In this document: positions 1 through 10,312 of the stretch, piece by piece
Numbering within the stretch: the first letter of the stretch is position 1
Layout: the number at the start of each line of letters is the position of its first letter
Source of the DNA: Nicotiana tabacum
Taxonomy: Eukaryota; Streptophyta; Magnoliopsida; Solanales; Solanaceae
Reading direction: 5' to 3'
DNA: 64,000 nt
Assembly: GCF_000715075.1 (NCBI RefSeq)
Contig: NC_134089.1
Span: 71,344,697-71,408,696, forward strand
Notes under the pieces: generated by a model
Database searches by the model: none
What the model saw: only the letters and a program-made list of their open reading frames with translations
Told to the model about the DNA's origin: nothing
Program-made: the position numbers and the translations under genes

Positions 1-206
1 GAACGTAAGTGACGTTATTACTCATTAGCCTTTGTACTACATTTCTGCATTATGTGATTCCTTCATCTATTTCGTGGGGATCGCTTGGATGCCTTGTGTA
101 GTCACCAACCTCGAAGACTGGGTTTTGAGATTAGCCTCGACTCTTTCTTATGATGAGCACTGCTAGCGTGACTTGGTGAGGGGTTGGTGGGAAGCCAAAC
201 ATTATG

Positions 207-288
207 GTAAGTTCAACTTGTAAGCTTTTGATGCCTTCCCCTTTATCGGAGATATATTTTAACTCATACTTTATTCTCCTTCATGCAG
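207..288 (+). other. Putative intron 1 in aORF of unit C
   Basis: The donor reads atg|gtaagt and the acceptor ttcatgcag|g, with a pyrimidine-rich tract before it. The homologous place in unit B (3520-3613) also has a GT and a tgtag acceptor. The size (82 bp) is normal for plant introns. Splicing is inferred, not shown. Confidence 0.5.
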
Positions 289-928
289 GGATTGGAGATG
301 TCTTTGAAATGAGGTCGGCCCTACCTGAGGAAGAGACTGAGTCCCCGATTCTAAAATCGAGAAAATATAATAAGAGGAAGAGGGTCCTAGAGCCTGAGGA
401 CGCACAAGATAAAAAGGCTCCAGCTCGAAGACGCAAGAGAAATCTCATTTCTGTGGATATAGAATCGGTCCACTAGCTGGGTGAAGAAGAAGAAGACGAG
501 GATGACGAATCAGCACTGGTGGCTAGAGCCTGGAAGCCGGTCGAAGCTGCCAAGCCCTCCAAGCCGGAGATCTTGCCTTGCAGTGCGGAGGATTCGAAGA
601 AAGATTTAGGAAAAACCCTTGAATCGCCCGAGGTTGATATTGTTCTTCATCCATCAACAAGAACTCTAGAGGGGGCCACTTTTGATATCCCCAGGACTGA
701 ACAGAGTGCCCCGATTGATTTACTCGGGGCCATGACAATAGGTCACTCTCCCTCTCTACCAGCTTATTCTGAGGAGGCCATAAGCCAGAGGGCTCTGCAG
801 ATGCCTGACTAAGTGGAGTCCCCAGTGAAGAGGATCCCTTTTGGGATTGCTTTTCTGGGGTTGATGACGTCGTTGATCTCAACGACACATCCACCCTTTT
901 CGAAGAGGCCTAACGCCTTTTATCTCGA

Positions 929-1008
929 GTAAGTATTAATTCCTATTGTTGCAATTTTCTTTTCCTTTTTCTCCCATTATCCTAACTTGTATCTTTCTTT
1001 ATGTGTAG
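929..1008 (+). other. Putative intron 2 in aORF of unit C
   Basis: The donor cga|gtaagt is followed by a T-rich tract and the acceptor tatgtgtag|g. Removing it joins the acidic segment to the coiled-coil segment. Unit B has a comparable intron at 4282-4366. Confidence 0.5.
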
Positions 1009-1619
1009 GCTTTCACCAAGTTTAGGGCCGACCTGAGCCAATATGAGGCCGAGCTCGAGAAGACCTCGGAGTAGAGGAACACTTTGAAGCTCCTTTGCGA
1101 TCAAAAGGAGGAGGAGATCAGGGACCTTCAGGAAGACTTGGCCAAGGCTCGTAAGGATAAGGCCGAGCTAGACAAGCAGGTAACTATCATTTTGAAAGAG
1201 TACGGTCTACTCGACCCAACTGTGGAGTCTAACACTTCAGTATCTCAGTTGCAGCAAAAGCTGGAAAGGATCGAGCTGCTCTGAGGGAAAGTCGATCAAA
1301 TCAAATCTAACTGTGATTGATGGAAGGAGAACATGGAACGCCTTGCTGCGAAAAGGGGGCGCTTTTGCCAAACTGGCATCGGCCGAGACCCAACTCTGGG
1401 GCGCTAAAGAGAACAGTTCAGCCTAGGCGAAAAGGATCGACTACTCAAGGTCAAGCTCGTTGAGGCCAAGGTAGAGATCGGGGAGACGAATATCGCAGCT
1501 GACAAATATATAGTCGTACACTTGGACGATGCTGAGGCTGCTCAAACACAGCTAAGGGAGGCTTCCGATCGAGAGCGACAGAGCAATGATTTGGCCAAAT
1601 GCCAATCCTATAGGGAGAC

Positions 1620-2371
1620 TGTTTACCGTGAAAATGGTAATAATATTTAAATTTATTGATGGGACTCTAAAAATACGTGATCTATTTTTATGCTAGATCG
1701 TTAAACAGTTGATGCTAAGTATATGAGATTTAGAAACGAAATAAAGTTAGGGAGAGAGCTATAATAAAACCGTTAGGTCAACTATTCGGGGCCTCGAGCC
1801 TGCCAATTTGGGGCCTCAAGGTCGATTCCAGGGCTCGGGCTCAAGCTATCGTGGGTGATAGGGGTAGGGCTAACAGTTATGAAATAATCAATGAATGCTC
1901 TTTATGGCCAATGATAGGCAATAAACGATGAACAAATATGAAGATAATAAATGAAAGCAATAATATCAATAGAGTGAGCGAGAGAGCAAAGAGAATGTTC
2001 TTCTATATTTCTTATGGAGCAGCTAGAGCAACAAAGTGCCATAAAACGATTGGGATCCCCTTTATATAGGAGGGGAATCCCAACATAGTACAAAATACAT
2101 TAACGATGAAGGAGTAGTGATGGGACAGCTCGACATGATGTCGTAACGCCCTGAGTTGGATTTAGAATAGTTTGCTAGGCTTTGTCAGTCTTAGCCAAGC
2201 ACCTCGGGAACCCCCCTCATCTCTAATATAGTCGTTGGTCTACACTGCACTAGGGTCAGGCCCCGACAGCCCTCGATAGCAAACCTCAACCTCGGTCTCG
2301 AACCTCGAGAAGCATGTTCGTGGGGCATCGTGATGACAGGGAAATTGGACCCCCCTGATTTTACCGTACAC
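1620..2371 (-). repeat. 3' LTR of unit B (Retand-type)
   Basis: The segment is the reverse complement of the LTRs of unit A (24788-25551 and 34091-34881), about 752 bp, and is bounded by TG and CA. It shares the TATA region and the terminal block next to the primer site. It lies inside the coiled-coil frame of unit C. Confidence 0.85.
2061..2068 (-). promoter_or_regulatory. TATA box of LTR B
   Basis: The minus strand reads tatataaa in the context cctcctatataaagg. The same motif is at the same place in both LTRs of unit A, so it is the likely core promoter of the family. Confidence 0.6.
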
Positions 2372-2390
2372 AAATAGTCTCCACGTTTCT
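2372..2390 (-). other. Polypurine tract of unit B
   Basis: The minus strand reads gaaacgtggagactatt directly before the LTR, matching the sequence before the 3' LTR of unit A (gaaacgtggaggctatc). This is where plus-strand DNA synthesis would be primed. Confidence 0.5.
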
Positions 2391-3519
2391 TCGAGTGAAA
2401 GTGATAAGAAATGACCTTGAGTTTATTCCCCCTCCAATACTTTTGTAGCGATGTCAGTCACAGGGTGCCAAGATACGATGCACATGCAGCCACTTCTTGT
2501 TTTGTATAACTCATTGCATTCCCAAACCCCCAAAAAGGATTGTTCTTCCTTTGCTTTCTTTTTTTCATAGGAACACAAATCTCCTTCTTCTCCCGAAAAT
2601 TTCTAAAAATGGTGAAACCTTCAGCCTCCGCTTCCTAGGGGAGCGTGGCCTTATCCTCTTTGCTTTTATCTCAAGGTGAAGTGACAATGCCTCCTCATGC
2701 TGAGGAATGTGTTCCAGGATCTTTCGCAATTGCTTCTGATTTCAAGGTTGAGAGACCTTCTTCGAAGACGGGGTGTAGCGAGCCCGTGACTCAGTATATT
2801 AGCTCAATAACAGACATCGGAAGAGTGAAGGCTGATTGTCTCTAGGGGGATATGGTGCTTGCGGAGATCTATTCTCTGAAGGAGGATATTACAACACATA
2901 AAACAAGTTTCCTTAGTGTGTACACCTGTCCATTTACTCTAGGGCCGGTGGGCCATCATCGCCCCCGATCGACCCCGCGATTCTCGACTTCTGCCAATGA
3001 TGCCAAGTGACCCCTGGCTAGATTCATCCTTTATTCTGGCGTATTGTTTACATGATCAAGTACTACGCGAACATGATCGTGGAGATGCCTTTCACTCTTG
3101 ATCATCTGATCAGGATGTACAACCCCTGTCTCTTCCGTGGGGGTTTAATCAAACTTCGCTGCCGAGCCTCGAGGTCCCTCTTTGCCTGTATCGATGAGCT
3201 TGGAAAGGGGGGATGGATAAGCTGATTTGTCCGAGTTAGGACTTCTAACTTGATCTCGGTGTAGAAGATACCGTTCCTCGAGATGTGGAATGTGGAGTGT
3301 AAGTAGACATGCTACCTTGCCTTCCCTCGCTTCTCTTCGGTTATGTTCTTTCAAGCACCTAACATGTATTCTTATTTTTGTTACTACATCCCCGACAATT
3401 TACCCCGGCAGCTGCTTTGGACCTCCAAAATTGTGTTGGTCGTCTGTAATCGATTTGCCCGTATGTTGAGCGAGTGTGGAGTGATTTATCCTAGTCCCAG
3501 TAGGAAGCTAAGGATCATA

Positions 3520-3613
3520 GTGAGCCTCTACCCTTGTTGTAGTCATCCCTTTCGACTTAAATCACTACTGGCAGCGCTCCTATTCCCTATGCTTACCTCT
3601 TGCCTTTGTGTAG
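3520..3613 (+). other. Putative intron 1 in aORF of unit B
   Basis: The donor cata|gtgagcc and the acceptor ctttgtgtag|g lie at the place homologous to intron 207-288 of unit C, with T-rich sequence before the acceptor. Confidence 0.45.
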
Positions 3614-4281
3614 GTTTGGGGGAAGTCCCCTTGATGAAGGGAGCACTACCCAGCGGGGAAGGCGCTTTGGTACCCGATGAAGGGAAGAAAAGAAAAAGGG
3701 ATTCATAGGACAGGCCTTCCGAATCTAATAGGAATAAGTCAGAAAAGACTAAGGTCGACCCAACAGATCTAACCTTTGAAATGGTGGGAAACCCTCAAGT
3801 TGAGGGTGAGGAGGAAAACAGCTTCTTGACGGCACTCGATGGAGGGATAAACCTGGTCAATCCTAGGGTCATAGAGATGGTGGCTTCTGAGCTGGAGATT
3901 GATGCCGTTCCGGCCCCACTTTGTGGCAGAGAGACAATTGAGGAAGTATCGGGTTCTGCCCCCGAGCTGGTCGGTGGTCAGAGTTCTCCTCGGTCTAAGG
4001 TGCCTTTGTTAGGTGGTTCGATGGGGCCTAGTTCAGGGACCCTAAATAGATAAGGGATGGTCCTGACTGACCTTGCTAGTACCATAATCGTGATTGATTC
4101 TCCTCAGGGAATGACCCTACCTTTTAAAGGAGTGCAAGATGCACCGTGCGAAGAATCTCCTAATGCGGGGATGCCTGTCAAAGCCGGAGATGTGCTGGAA
4201 AGGCTCCCAACCATTTCTGAGGGAGTTCCTGAGGTCGATGCTTACCTCATCTTTGGTAAAATGAGCTGGATTTGTTAGTAG

Positions 4282-4366
4282 GTAAACATCTCCTTCCCTG
4301 CCTGTTACTCGGGCCTCGGTTGCCTCGACTTTTGTCTTTCTAACTTGTCTTTTTTTGTGGCTTTAG
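4282..4366 (+). other. Putative intron 2 in aORF of unit B
   Basis: The donor tag|gtaaac and the acceptor tggctttag|gcc enclose a T-rich intron of 85 bp. The position corresponds to intron 929-1008 of unit C, just before the coiled coil. Confidence 0.45.
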
Positions 4367-4453
4367 GCCAAGATGTTTTACAATCAGACTTTCACCCGAT
4401 ATCAGGTCGAGGTGACCCACCTCAAGAATGAGAAGGCTCTCCTTACGGAACAG

Positions 4454-4533
4454 GTTATCTAGTCCCTGTTTTCCTTTATCCGAATGTTTTGCCAGATCCT
4501 AGTGTTTTAAAATCTTGGATCTTATTTGTGTAG
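4454..4533 (+). other. Putative intron 3 in aORF of unit B
   Basis: The donor cag|gttatc and the acceptor tttgtgtag|tttgag enclose 80 bp. Unit C has a matching cag|gtaac at about 1179 but reads on in frame there, so this intron may not be shared. Confidence 0.35.
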
Positions 4534-5509
4534 TTTGAGAAGGAACGCCCCCTGCTAAGGGAGGAGCTTCGGGCCAGAGACTCTGAAGTCTCCGAACTCA
4601 AATGGCGTGAGAGAGAGATATCTTTTGAGAGGGATTCCCTCTAGGAGAAGGTGATATTAGTTGAGTGTTAGCATAGTGAGCAAGGGAGGATAGTGGCAAG
4701 TATAGAGGTCTCCATTGCGAGTTGGTGGATACATTATCTAGGATCAAGACTAAAGCTGAGATGCTTATATCTCGGCATGGAGAAGATGCTATTGTGACAA
4801 ACGCCCAAGTTAGAGGAGCACCTGAGGGGGCCGAGCCAAGGTTGACTCGGGCAGTGGACATACGTGTGGGAGATATCATTTTGCCTGTTGAGTTTGAGAG
4901 AGTGGAGATCTTGGAGAAGAGAGACGCTGGCTTGCTTGTTTTGGTGGTACGCCGAGCAGCGGTTCAGAAGGTGATAAAAGAGAATGGAGGAGCCCCCAAA
5001 GGGGAAGAGTCCGTCGAAGAGTAGTCGTTGAAGGACTCATAGTTATTAGGGTGAAACCTTTGCTGGAGACACCGGAGACCTCCCTTTCGATGGTAGATTA
5101 AGATTCTGTTCGGTTCTCTCTTTGTAAGGGTTTTTTCAAGACTTGTAAACATCCCCCTGGAGGTTATAGGAAGGCTTTTTATTTCCTGTACCTTCCTTCC
5201 TTTTTTCTTTTCGAAAATACTATGTGATGTTCTTTGACTTTCGAACTAGGGTCCCGTCTTCGGGTTAGACCCCCGGGCTTCACTGCCATCGAGATTGGTG
5301 ACAGTGATTCATACACATTGAGTCAGTTACTTCATAGAGTAAGTTAGCATTTGAGCTCTTGTGTTTTTGCTTTCAGGCGTTTTTATTAGGTCGAGCTCAA
5401 TCTCTGAGTCGGATCTCGACTCGAGTTCATCTGACTATTAAATTTTTAGGATTTCGAGTTGGCCCTTAGGCTCTTACGCATTGAGTTGGAGAGACCTTAT
5501 GTGTAGGTG

Positions 5510-5910
5510 GCCCTGGGGCTCATTAGGCTGGTGACAATGGCTCTTATGCCTTTGATCGAAGCGATCTTTTATGTACATGGTCCTAAGGCTCATTAGGCTG
5601 GAGACAATGTCTCTTATGCCTTTGATCGAAGCAATCTTTTATGTGCATGGCCCTGAGGCTCATTAGGCTGGCGACAATGGCTCTTATGCCTTTGATCGAA
5701 CCGATCTTTTATGTACATGGTCCTAAGGCTCATTAGGCTGGAGACAATGGCTCTTATGCCTTTGATCGAACCGATCTTTTATGTACATGGTCCTAAGGCT
5801 CATTAGGCTGGAGACAATGGCTCTTATGCCTTTGATCGAAGCAATCTTTTATGTGCATGGCCCTGAGGCTCATTAGGCTGGCGACAATGGCTCTTACGCT
5901 TTTCCCTTAG
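5510..5910. repeat. 70-bp tandem repeat in the 3' UTR of unit B
   Basis: The word ctcattaggctgg recurs at 5519, 5589, 5659, 5729, 5799 and 5869, an exact spacing of 70 bp. Each unit also carries ggctcttatgcc and gatcttttatg. Further degenerate copies lie near 6061 and 6370. Diverged relatives in reverse occur at about 29390-30030. Confidence 0.9.
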
Positions 5911-6587
5911 GCATATGTAGTTATCTATTTTGGGTTCAGTCTCTGAGTTAGGTTTCGACTCGAGCTCAATCGACCCTTAAGTTTTCAAATTTGCGTGGGC
6001 TGGTGACAGTGGCTCTTACGCCTTGGGTTGAAGCAACCTTTTATGTATGCAGCCTTGAGGCTCATTAGGCAGGTGACAAAGTCTCTTATGCACTTGGTCA
6101 GTATGACCATTTATGTAGGCTTTATTATCCTCTCGTTAAGGGCTTTTGCAGTAATTTTGCCCGACCCGTTGTCGGTTCGAGAAACCTCGATTTCGGGTAA
6201 CTTACGGCAATGTTCGAGCACCTCAGAAGGTTTGGCTCGAAGGCTGAGTAGCTCGAAGACTGTGATCTGGAGCTCATATGTTCGAAGCATTTTTGCCTAT
6301 GCCGAGGGTAGCCTGTTTAACCGGTTCTTTCTGAAGTAGATTCAGAGTAATTGAAGGCCTGTGTGGGCTGCGACAATGGCTCTTACGCCTTGTAGCAACG
6401 GTCGGGAGTCCCCGAGTCGCGTTAGTTTGGCTGGTACACCCGTGTGACCAGAGTCACTTGTGTTCGACCGGAGCCTTTGATTCCCGAATGAGGTAGTTTC
6501 GGCATCTATATCGAGGGTATGCCTTTTTAGGGGTCTTACAACTTCAATATATAGCCGAAACTTTGGGATTGGGTCTATGCCTTTAGT

Positions 6588-7060
6588 GAGGTCTTACAAG
6601 TTTTTCATGTCATTGAGGTCTTACAGTATTTACATGTCGTTGAGGTCTTATAGGTTTTACATGCCGTTGAGGTCTTACATTTTTGACATGCCGTTGAGGT
6701 CTTATAGGTTTTACATGCCGTTGAGGTCTTACGGTTTTTACATGCCATTGAGGTCTTACAATTTTTACATGTCGTTGAGTTCTTACAGGTTTTACATGCC
6801 ATTGAGGTCTTACAGTTTTTTACATGCCGTTGAGGTCTTACAGTTTTTAAATGTCTTTGAGGTCTTACAGTTTTTACATGTCGTTGAGGTCTTACAGTTT
6901 TTACATGCTGTTGAGGTCTTACAGTTTTTACATGTCGTTGAGGTCTTGCAGTTTTGACATATCGTTGAGGTCTTACAAGTTTTGCATGCGATTGAGGTCT
7001 TAAAGATATTTTTACTTGGTACAAGTGTGGTTCATGCCTCTTGAGGTCTTACAGATATAG
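6588..7060. repeat. 27-bp tandem repeat in the 3' UTR of unit B
   Basis: The word gaggtctta recurs at 6588, 6615, 6642, 6669, 6696, 6723, 6750 and onward to about 7043, nearly always 27 bp apart, roughly 17 copies. Because 27 is nine codons, frames stay open on both strands across the array (repeated MPLRSYxFY on the plus strand). The reverse array is at 28731-28930 in unit A with fewer copies. Confidence 0.9.
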
Positions 7061-7965
7061 TTGTTGCCTTATATAGATCTTACGAGACCGAGTCTACCCG
7101 CTCGGGGTCTTATGGCCTCGCGTTTTGACAAGTCGATGGAAGTGGATCTTGACGGCAGTCCCCGAGTCATCGAGGGCTTCTTGACTTGGGTGCAATTATT
7201 TGCAAACTTTATATTGCCTCATCGAAGGCTTACAATTTTGGAGATTCCGACCCTGAGGTCGCACGTTTTTTGAGATTTCAGCATCATTCTCCGGGTGTTC
7301 GTGGCACCTTCAGTTTTGGAGATGTTTTACGGTCTTGGTGTTGCCTTGTTAAGGGCTTACTAGCTTGGAATTTTGACCCGGGGGTCGTTCAGGTGTCGAA
7401 TTGTTGATGCCATTCTCCGAGTGTTCGGGTTATTTTTTGATAGAGGAGTCCTCTTTTCTGAAACGTCGAGTTTCTTTTGAAGTGTGAAGTGCTTTGATGA
7501 AAAGTGTTCTTTGATTACCCGGTACAAGTACACATGTTTTTGTTGTTAAAAGCTTGGATTCTTTATATGGGCATGGTTCGTTCGACCGTTTGGCCCGGTA
7601 CATTATTTTCCCCATTGGGGTCCCATTTGGGATGCCTTAGCTTTCCCGAGAAGATGACCTACCGGGGAGGGCCCCCCCAGTATTCAAGGTAGATTGTAAA
7701 AGAAATCTCGAACACTTGTTGAGCCTCCTTCAGGCGCCGTATAGACGTTGCCTCGTTAAAAACCTTGCCCATAAAACCTTCCTAGGACAAAATCCAATCG
7801 GAGGAAAAGAGTGAAACGGGTGCTCGAGGATGTTCTCGAAATTTTGCATCGGATGTCCTAGCAATAATATCATTTTAGAATTGATATGTTCCAGTTGTTT
7901 GGAAGTTGTTTGCCCTCTATGGTGCCGAGCTTGCAAGACCCTTTGCCGACTACTCCGCAAGAAGG

Positions 7966-10299
7966 ACCTGAAATAACTGAATCTGCACACAGGGTGCAGG
8001 GAGTAAAGTGAGTACTCCAACTCAGTGAGTAATAATAATAAATGCAGACTGAGCAATAAGAAATCACGTAAAGGCACATCAACAGGCTATAAAAAAGTAG
8101 TAAAAGCTAGTAAAAGCAATGAAATAGTGAAAATATGTAAAGTCACTTTAGTTCAGTTTAAGATTCTAAATATACCTTTTTAACAGTTAAGCAAGTAAAA
8201 GACATGCAACTAGAAAAGGTAAACACATAAAGAACCGCCCCTCGGGCATAATACCAACAGAATCAGCCCCTCGGGCAACACATGGAACAATACCAGCCCC
8301 TCGGGATATATCACATATCACAATGGGTACCCGCGCTCACTGGGGGTGTGCAGACTCCTAGAGGGTCCCCTTACGGCCCAAACACAATATCAATCCATCT
8401 CGTGGCATACTCAATAGGCACTCGACCTCATATCAACAAGCTACCTCGTGGTGTACAAATCTTAGGCCCTCAGCCTCATAATCATAATCAGTGTTTCCTC
8501 ATAACATAAGCCCTCGGCCTTACTCAGACAGAATCTCATAAGCCACTCAGGCAATGGTAAAATATGATGGTGAGCCCAAAATATCAATTAAAATATCATT
8601 TTAAGTGTTAAAACAGAGTAAACATGGCTGAGTTATGAAAACAGTAGAATATAGCATGACTGAGTACAAGTATAAAGTTAAACCAGTGAGGAAATATCAA
8701 TAAAAATTCCCTAAAGCTTCAAATAGTTGTCACGAGGCCCAAATATGGCATTCAATCCAATACATGATGATAGCAAACAGTGTTCAATTAAATACGTAGT
8801 AAAACAGTCATTCGGGATTATATAAGGCACAATCCCTAACGGTTCACGACCCCACGCTCGTCATCTAGCGTGTGTGTCACCTCAATATAGCACCATGATG
8901 AGTAATCCGGGGTTTCATACCCTCAGGACAACATTTAAAATTATTACTCACCTCAATCCGGTCCAAACTCTAGCCTGCGATGCCTTTGCCCCTCAAATCA
9001 GCCTCAACTCGCGTCGAATCTATCCAAAATCATAATCACAACGTCAAAATATACTAAGGAAATGAAACCCATGCGAAAATAATCAATTTACAACACAAAC
9101 CCCAAAATTACCAAAACCCGACCCCGGGCCCACATCTCGGAATTCTATAAAATTCACATCAATAGATTCCTTATCTTCCTACGAGTTTATACATATCAAA
9201 AGTCCCAAAATCCGACTACAAATGGCCCCTCAAATCCTCAAGTCCAGGTCTCCAATACCAAGCCCTAGTTTCCTCAATTTTAACCCGTAATCCCCACTAA
9301 TAACATGATTAACCAATGGAGAAATGATCATATACTCAAGTAATGAAGCTTAGGGAACTTACCCAGCTGATTCTCTTCGATTTTCCCTTAAATTAACTAC
9401 CCTAGCTCACTTCCCGTCTTCAAAAATGGAGAACTTAGCCAAACGTTCGCGAAGGAAATATTATATACCTTCTGGCCCAGGGATTCTGCACCTGCGGCCC
9501 TTTAACCGCATTTGCAGTCCATGAACCGCTTTTGCGTTTTTCACTTAAGCCCCTAAGCCTCCGCATCTGCGGTGCCTAACTTGTACCTGCGCCATTGCAG
9601 GTGCGGTTCCTCATCCGCTTCTGTGGTTCCTGCCAACCTCCCACTTGACCGCATTTGTGACTCCCTTTTCGCTTCTGTGAGACCGCACCTGCGGTCCCCT
9701 AGCCATAGGTGCAGTTATGACATTAAATGGCACACCTTCAGCAGCTAAAACCAATTTCCATACTTTCCACCAACAATCCGAAATCACCCCGAGGCCCCTC
9801 GGAACCTCTACCAAAAGCACAAAAACATCATATACTACCATCCAAACTTATACCAATCTTCAAAACACCTCAAACAACCTCGAATCAACCAAAACACATC
9901 GAATTCAAGCCTAAGTTTCCAAAATCTTCCGAATTCCGCTTTTGATCAAAAAGTATACCAAACCACGTCCGAATGTCCTACAATTTTGCACACACATCCC
10001 AAATGACACAAGGAACTTCTACAACTCCCAAAATTCCATTCCGACCCCTATATCAAAATCTCACCTATCAACCAGAAAACGCCAAAATTCCAATTTCACC
10101 AATTCAAGCCTAAATCTACATCCGGTTGACTTTTCCAACTTAAGCTTTCTCAAAAGAGACTAAGTGTTTCAAACCTTACCAAAACCTTTCTGAACCCGAT
10201 CCAACCCGATCGCACATAGAACCGATAAAAAAAGCAATAAGAAGCAGAAATGGGGGCAAACGGAGCAGTAACTCATGAGACGACTGGCTGTTCATCACA
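7966..10299 (-). repeat. 3' LTR of a Tekay/Del-type chromovirus
   Basis: The right end is set by CA at 10298-10299 next to a polypurine tract, after an integrase and pol C-terminal fragment that reads on the minus strand. The segment is about 2.3 kb, typical of Del-type LTRs. It contains CCTCGGGC-type blocks (8226-8310) and a run of GC-rich palindromes (9480-9715). The left end is uncertain by tens of bases; a TG at 7969 is one candidate. It adjoins unit B without a target duplication that can be tested here. Confidence 0.7.
9480..9715. repeat. Short GC-rich palindromes in the chromovirus LTR
   Basis: Variants of ccgcacctgcgg or ccgcatctgcgg recur about ten times in 230 bp, for instance at 9562-9573 and 9685-9696, with degraded forms between. 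Each is close to self-complementary. Their role is unknown; protein binding or heavy CG/CNG methylation is possible. Confidence 0.6.
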
Positions 10300-10312
10300 T
10301 CCTCCCTCTCTT
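10300..10312 (-). other. Polypurine tract of the chromovirus
   Basis: The minus strand reads aagagagggagga immediately before tgtgatgaac, the start of the LTR. It follows the pol stop codon almost directly, as is usual for Del-type elements. Confidence 0.75.

Larger units (their letters stand above)
1..1619 (+). pseudogene. Accessory gene (aORF), 3' half, of outer Tat/Retand-type unit C; broken
   Basis: This is the downstream part of the accessory gene that Retand-type Tat retrotransposons carry antisense to gag-pol. Its function is unknown. An acidic and basic low-complexity part (about 340-560, with a lysine/arginine-rich patch and a Glu/Asp run) is followed by a heptad-like coiled coil rich in Glu, Lys and Leu (about 1010-1600). 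The reading frame is interrupted by in-frame stops near 474, 1072, 1282 and 1318 and by a frameshift near 812-820, so it is not translatable. Two putative introns split it. The frame is cut off at 1619 where the LTR of unit B begins, so B probably inserted into C. The same gene occurs at 2609-5024 and, reversed, at about 30270-32420. The family call rests on the shared arrangement with those copies. Confidence 0.7.
2609..5024 (+). pseudogene. Antisense accessory gene (aORF) of unit B; Transposase_28-like remnant plus coiled coil; broken
   Basis: This gene runs against the direction of its own retrotransposon, starting about 240 bp inside the 3' LTR. An ATG at 2609 begins a Ser-rich leader; a degraded block from about 2930 aligns with the intact domain in unit A (PFTLGP in B against PFALGP in A). 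That domain is the one described as a putative gypsy-type transposon domain (Transposase_28). Basic, acidic and Glu-rich coiled-coil parts follow, and the frame ends at 5024 with an acidic tail (KGEESVEE). Stops and frameshifts are frequent in the N-terminal half. Three putative introns occur. Function is unknown; DNA or chromatin binding is only a guess. Confidence 0.65.
1620..7965 (-). mobile_element. Truncated Tat/Retand-type LTR retrotransposon, unit B
   Basis: Read on the minus strand, the unit ends with 3' UTR tandem repeats, an antisense aORF (plus strand 2609-5024), a polypurine tract and a 3' LTR (1620-2371). The order matches complete unit A at 24788-34881. The gag, pol and 5' LTR are missing: sequence of this family stops near 7965, where a chromovirus LTR begins. 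The five bases before the LTR are GAGAC, but the partner target duplication would lie beside the lost 5' LTR and cannot be checked. The right boundary is approximate. Confidence 0.75.
5025..7965 (-). other. 3' UTR region of unit B, no gene
   Basis: This stretch lies between pol (lost) and the end of the antisense aORF. It has no credible coding sequence; open frames through it come from the tandem repeats. It contains a 70-bp array and a 27-bp array. It matches the reverse complement of 28103-30270 in unit A, for example the block near 7571-7605 and the block near 6480-6600. It ends near 7965 at the chromovirus LTR. Confidence 0.7.

Noticed and set aside
6605..7024. 139-residue minus-strand frame with repeated KTVRPQRHV
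   Set aside because: It is the 27-bp tandem array read on the other strand; no other coding support, and the related array in unit A is not open.
6588..7060. Regular repeats that could suggest a CRISPR array
   Set aside because: The units are contiguous with no unique spacers, and the context is a plant retrotransposon.
7964..7968. Possible target duplication of the chromovirus
   Set aside because: Its 5' LTR is missing, so the second copy cannot exist in the window and the left LTR end itself is uncertain.
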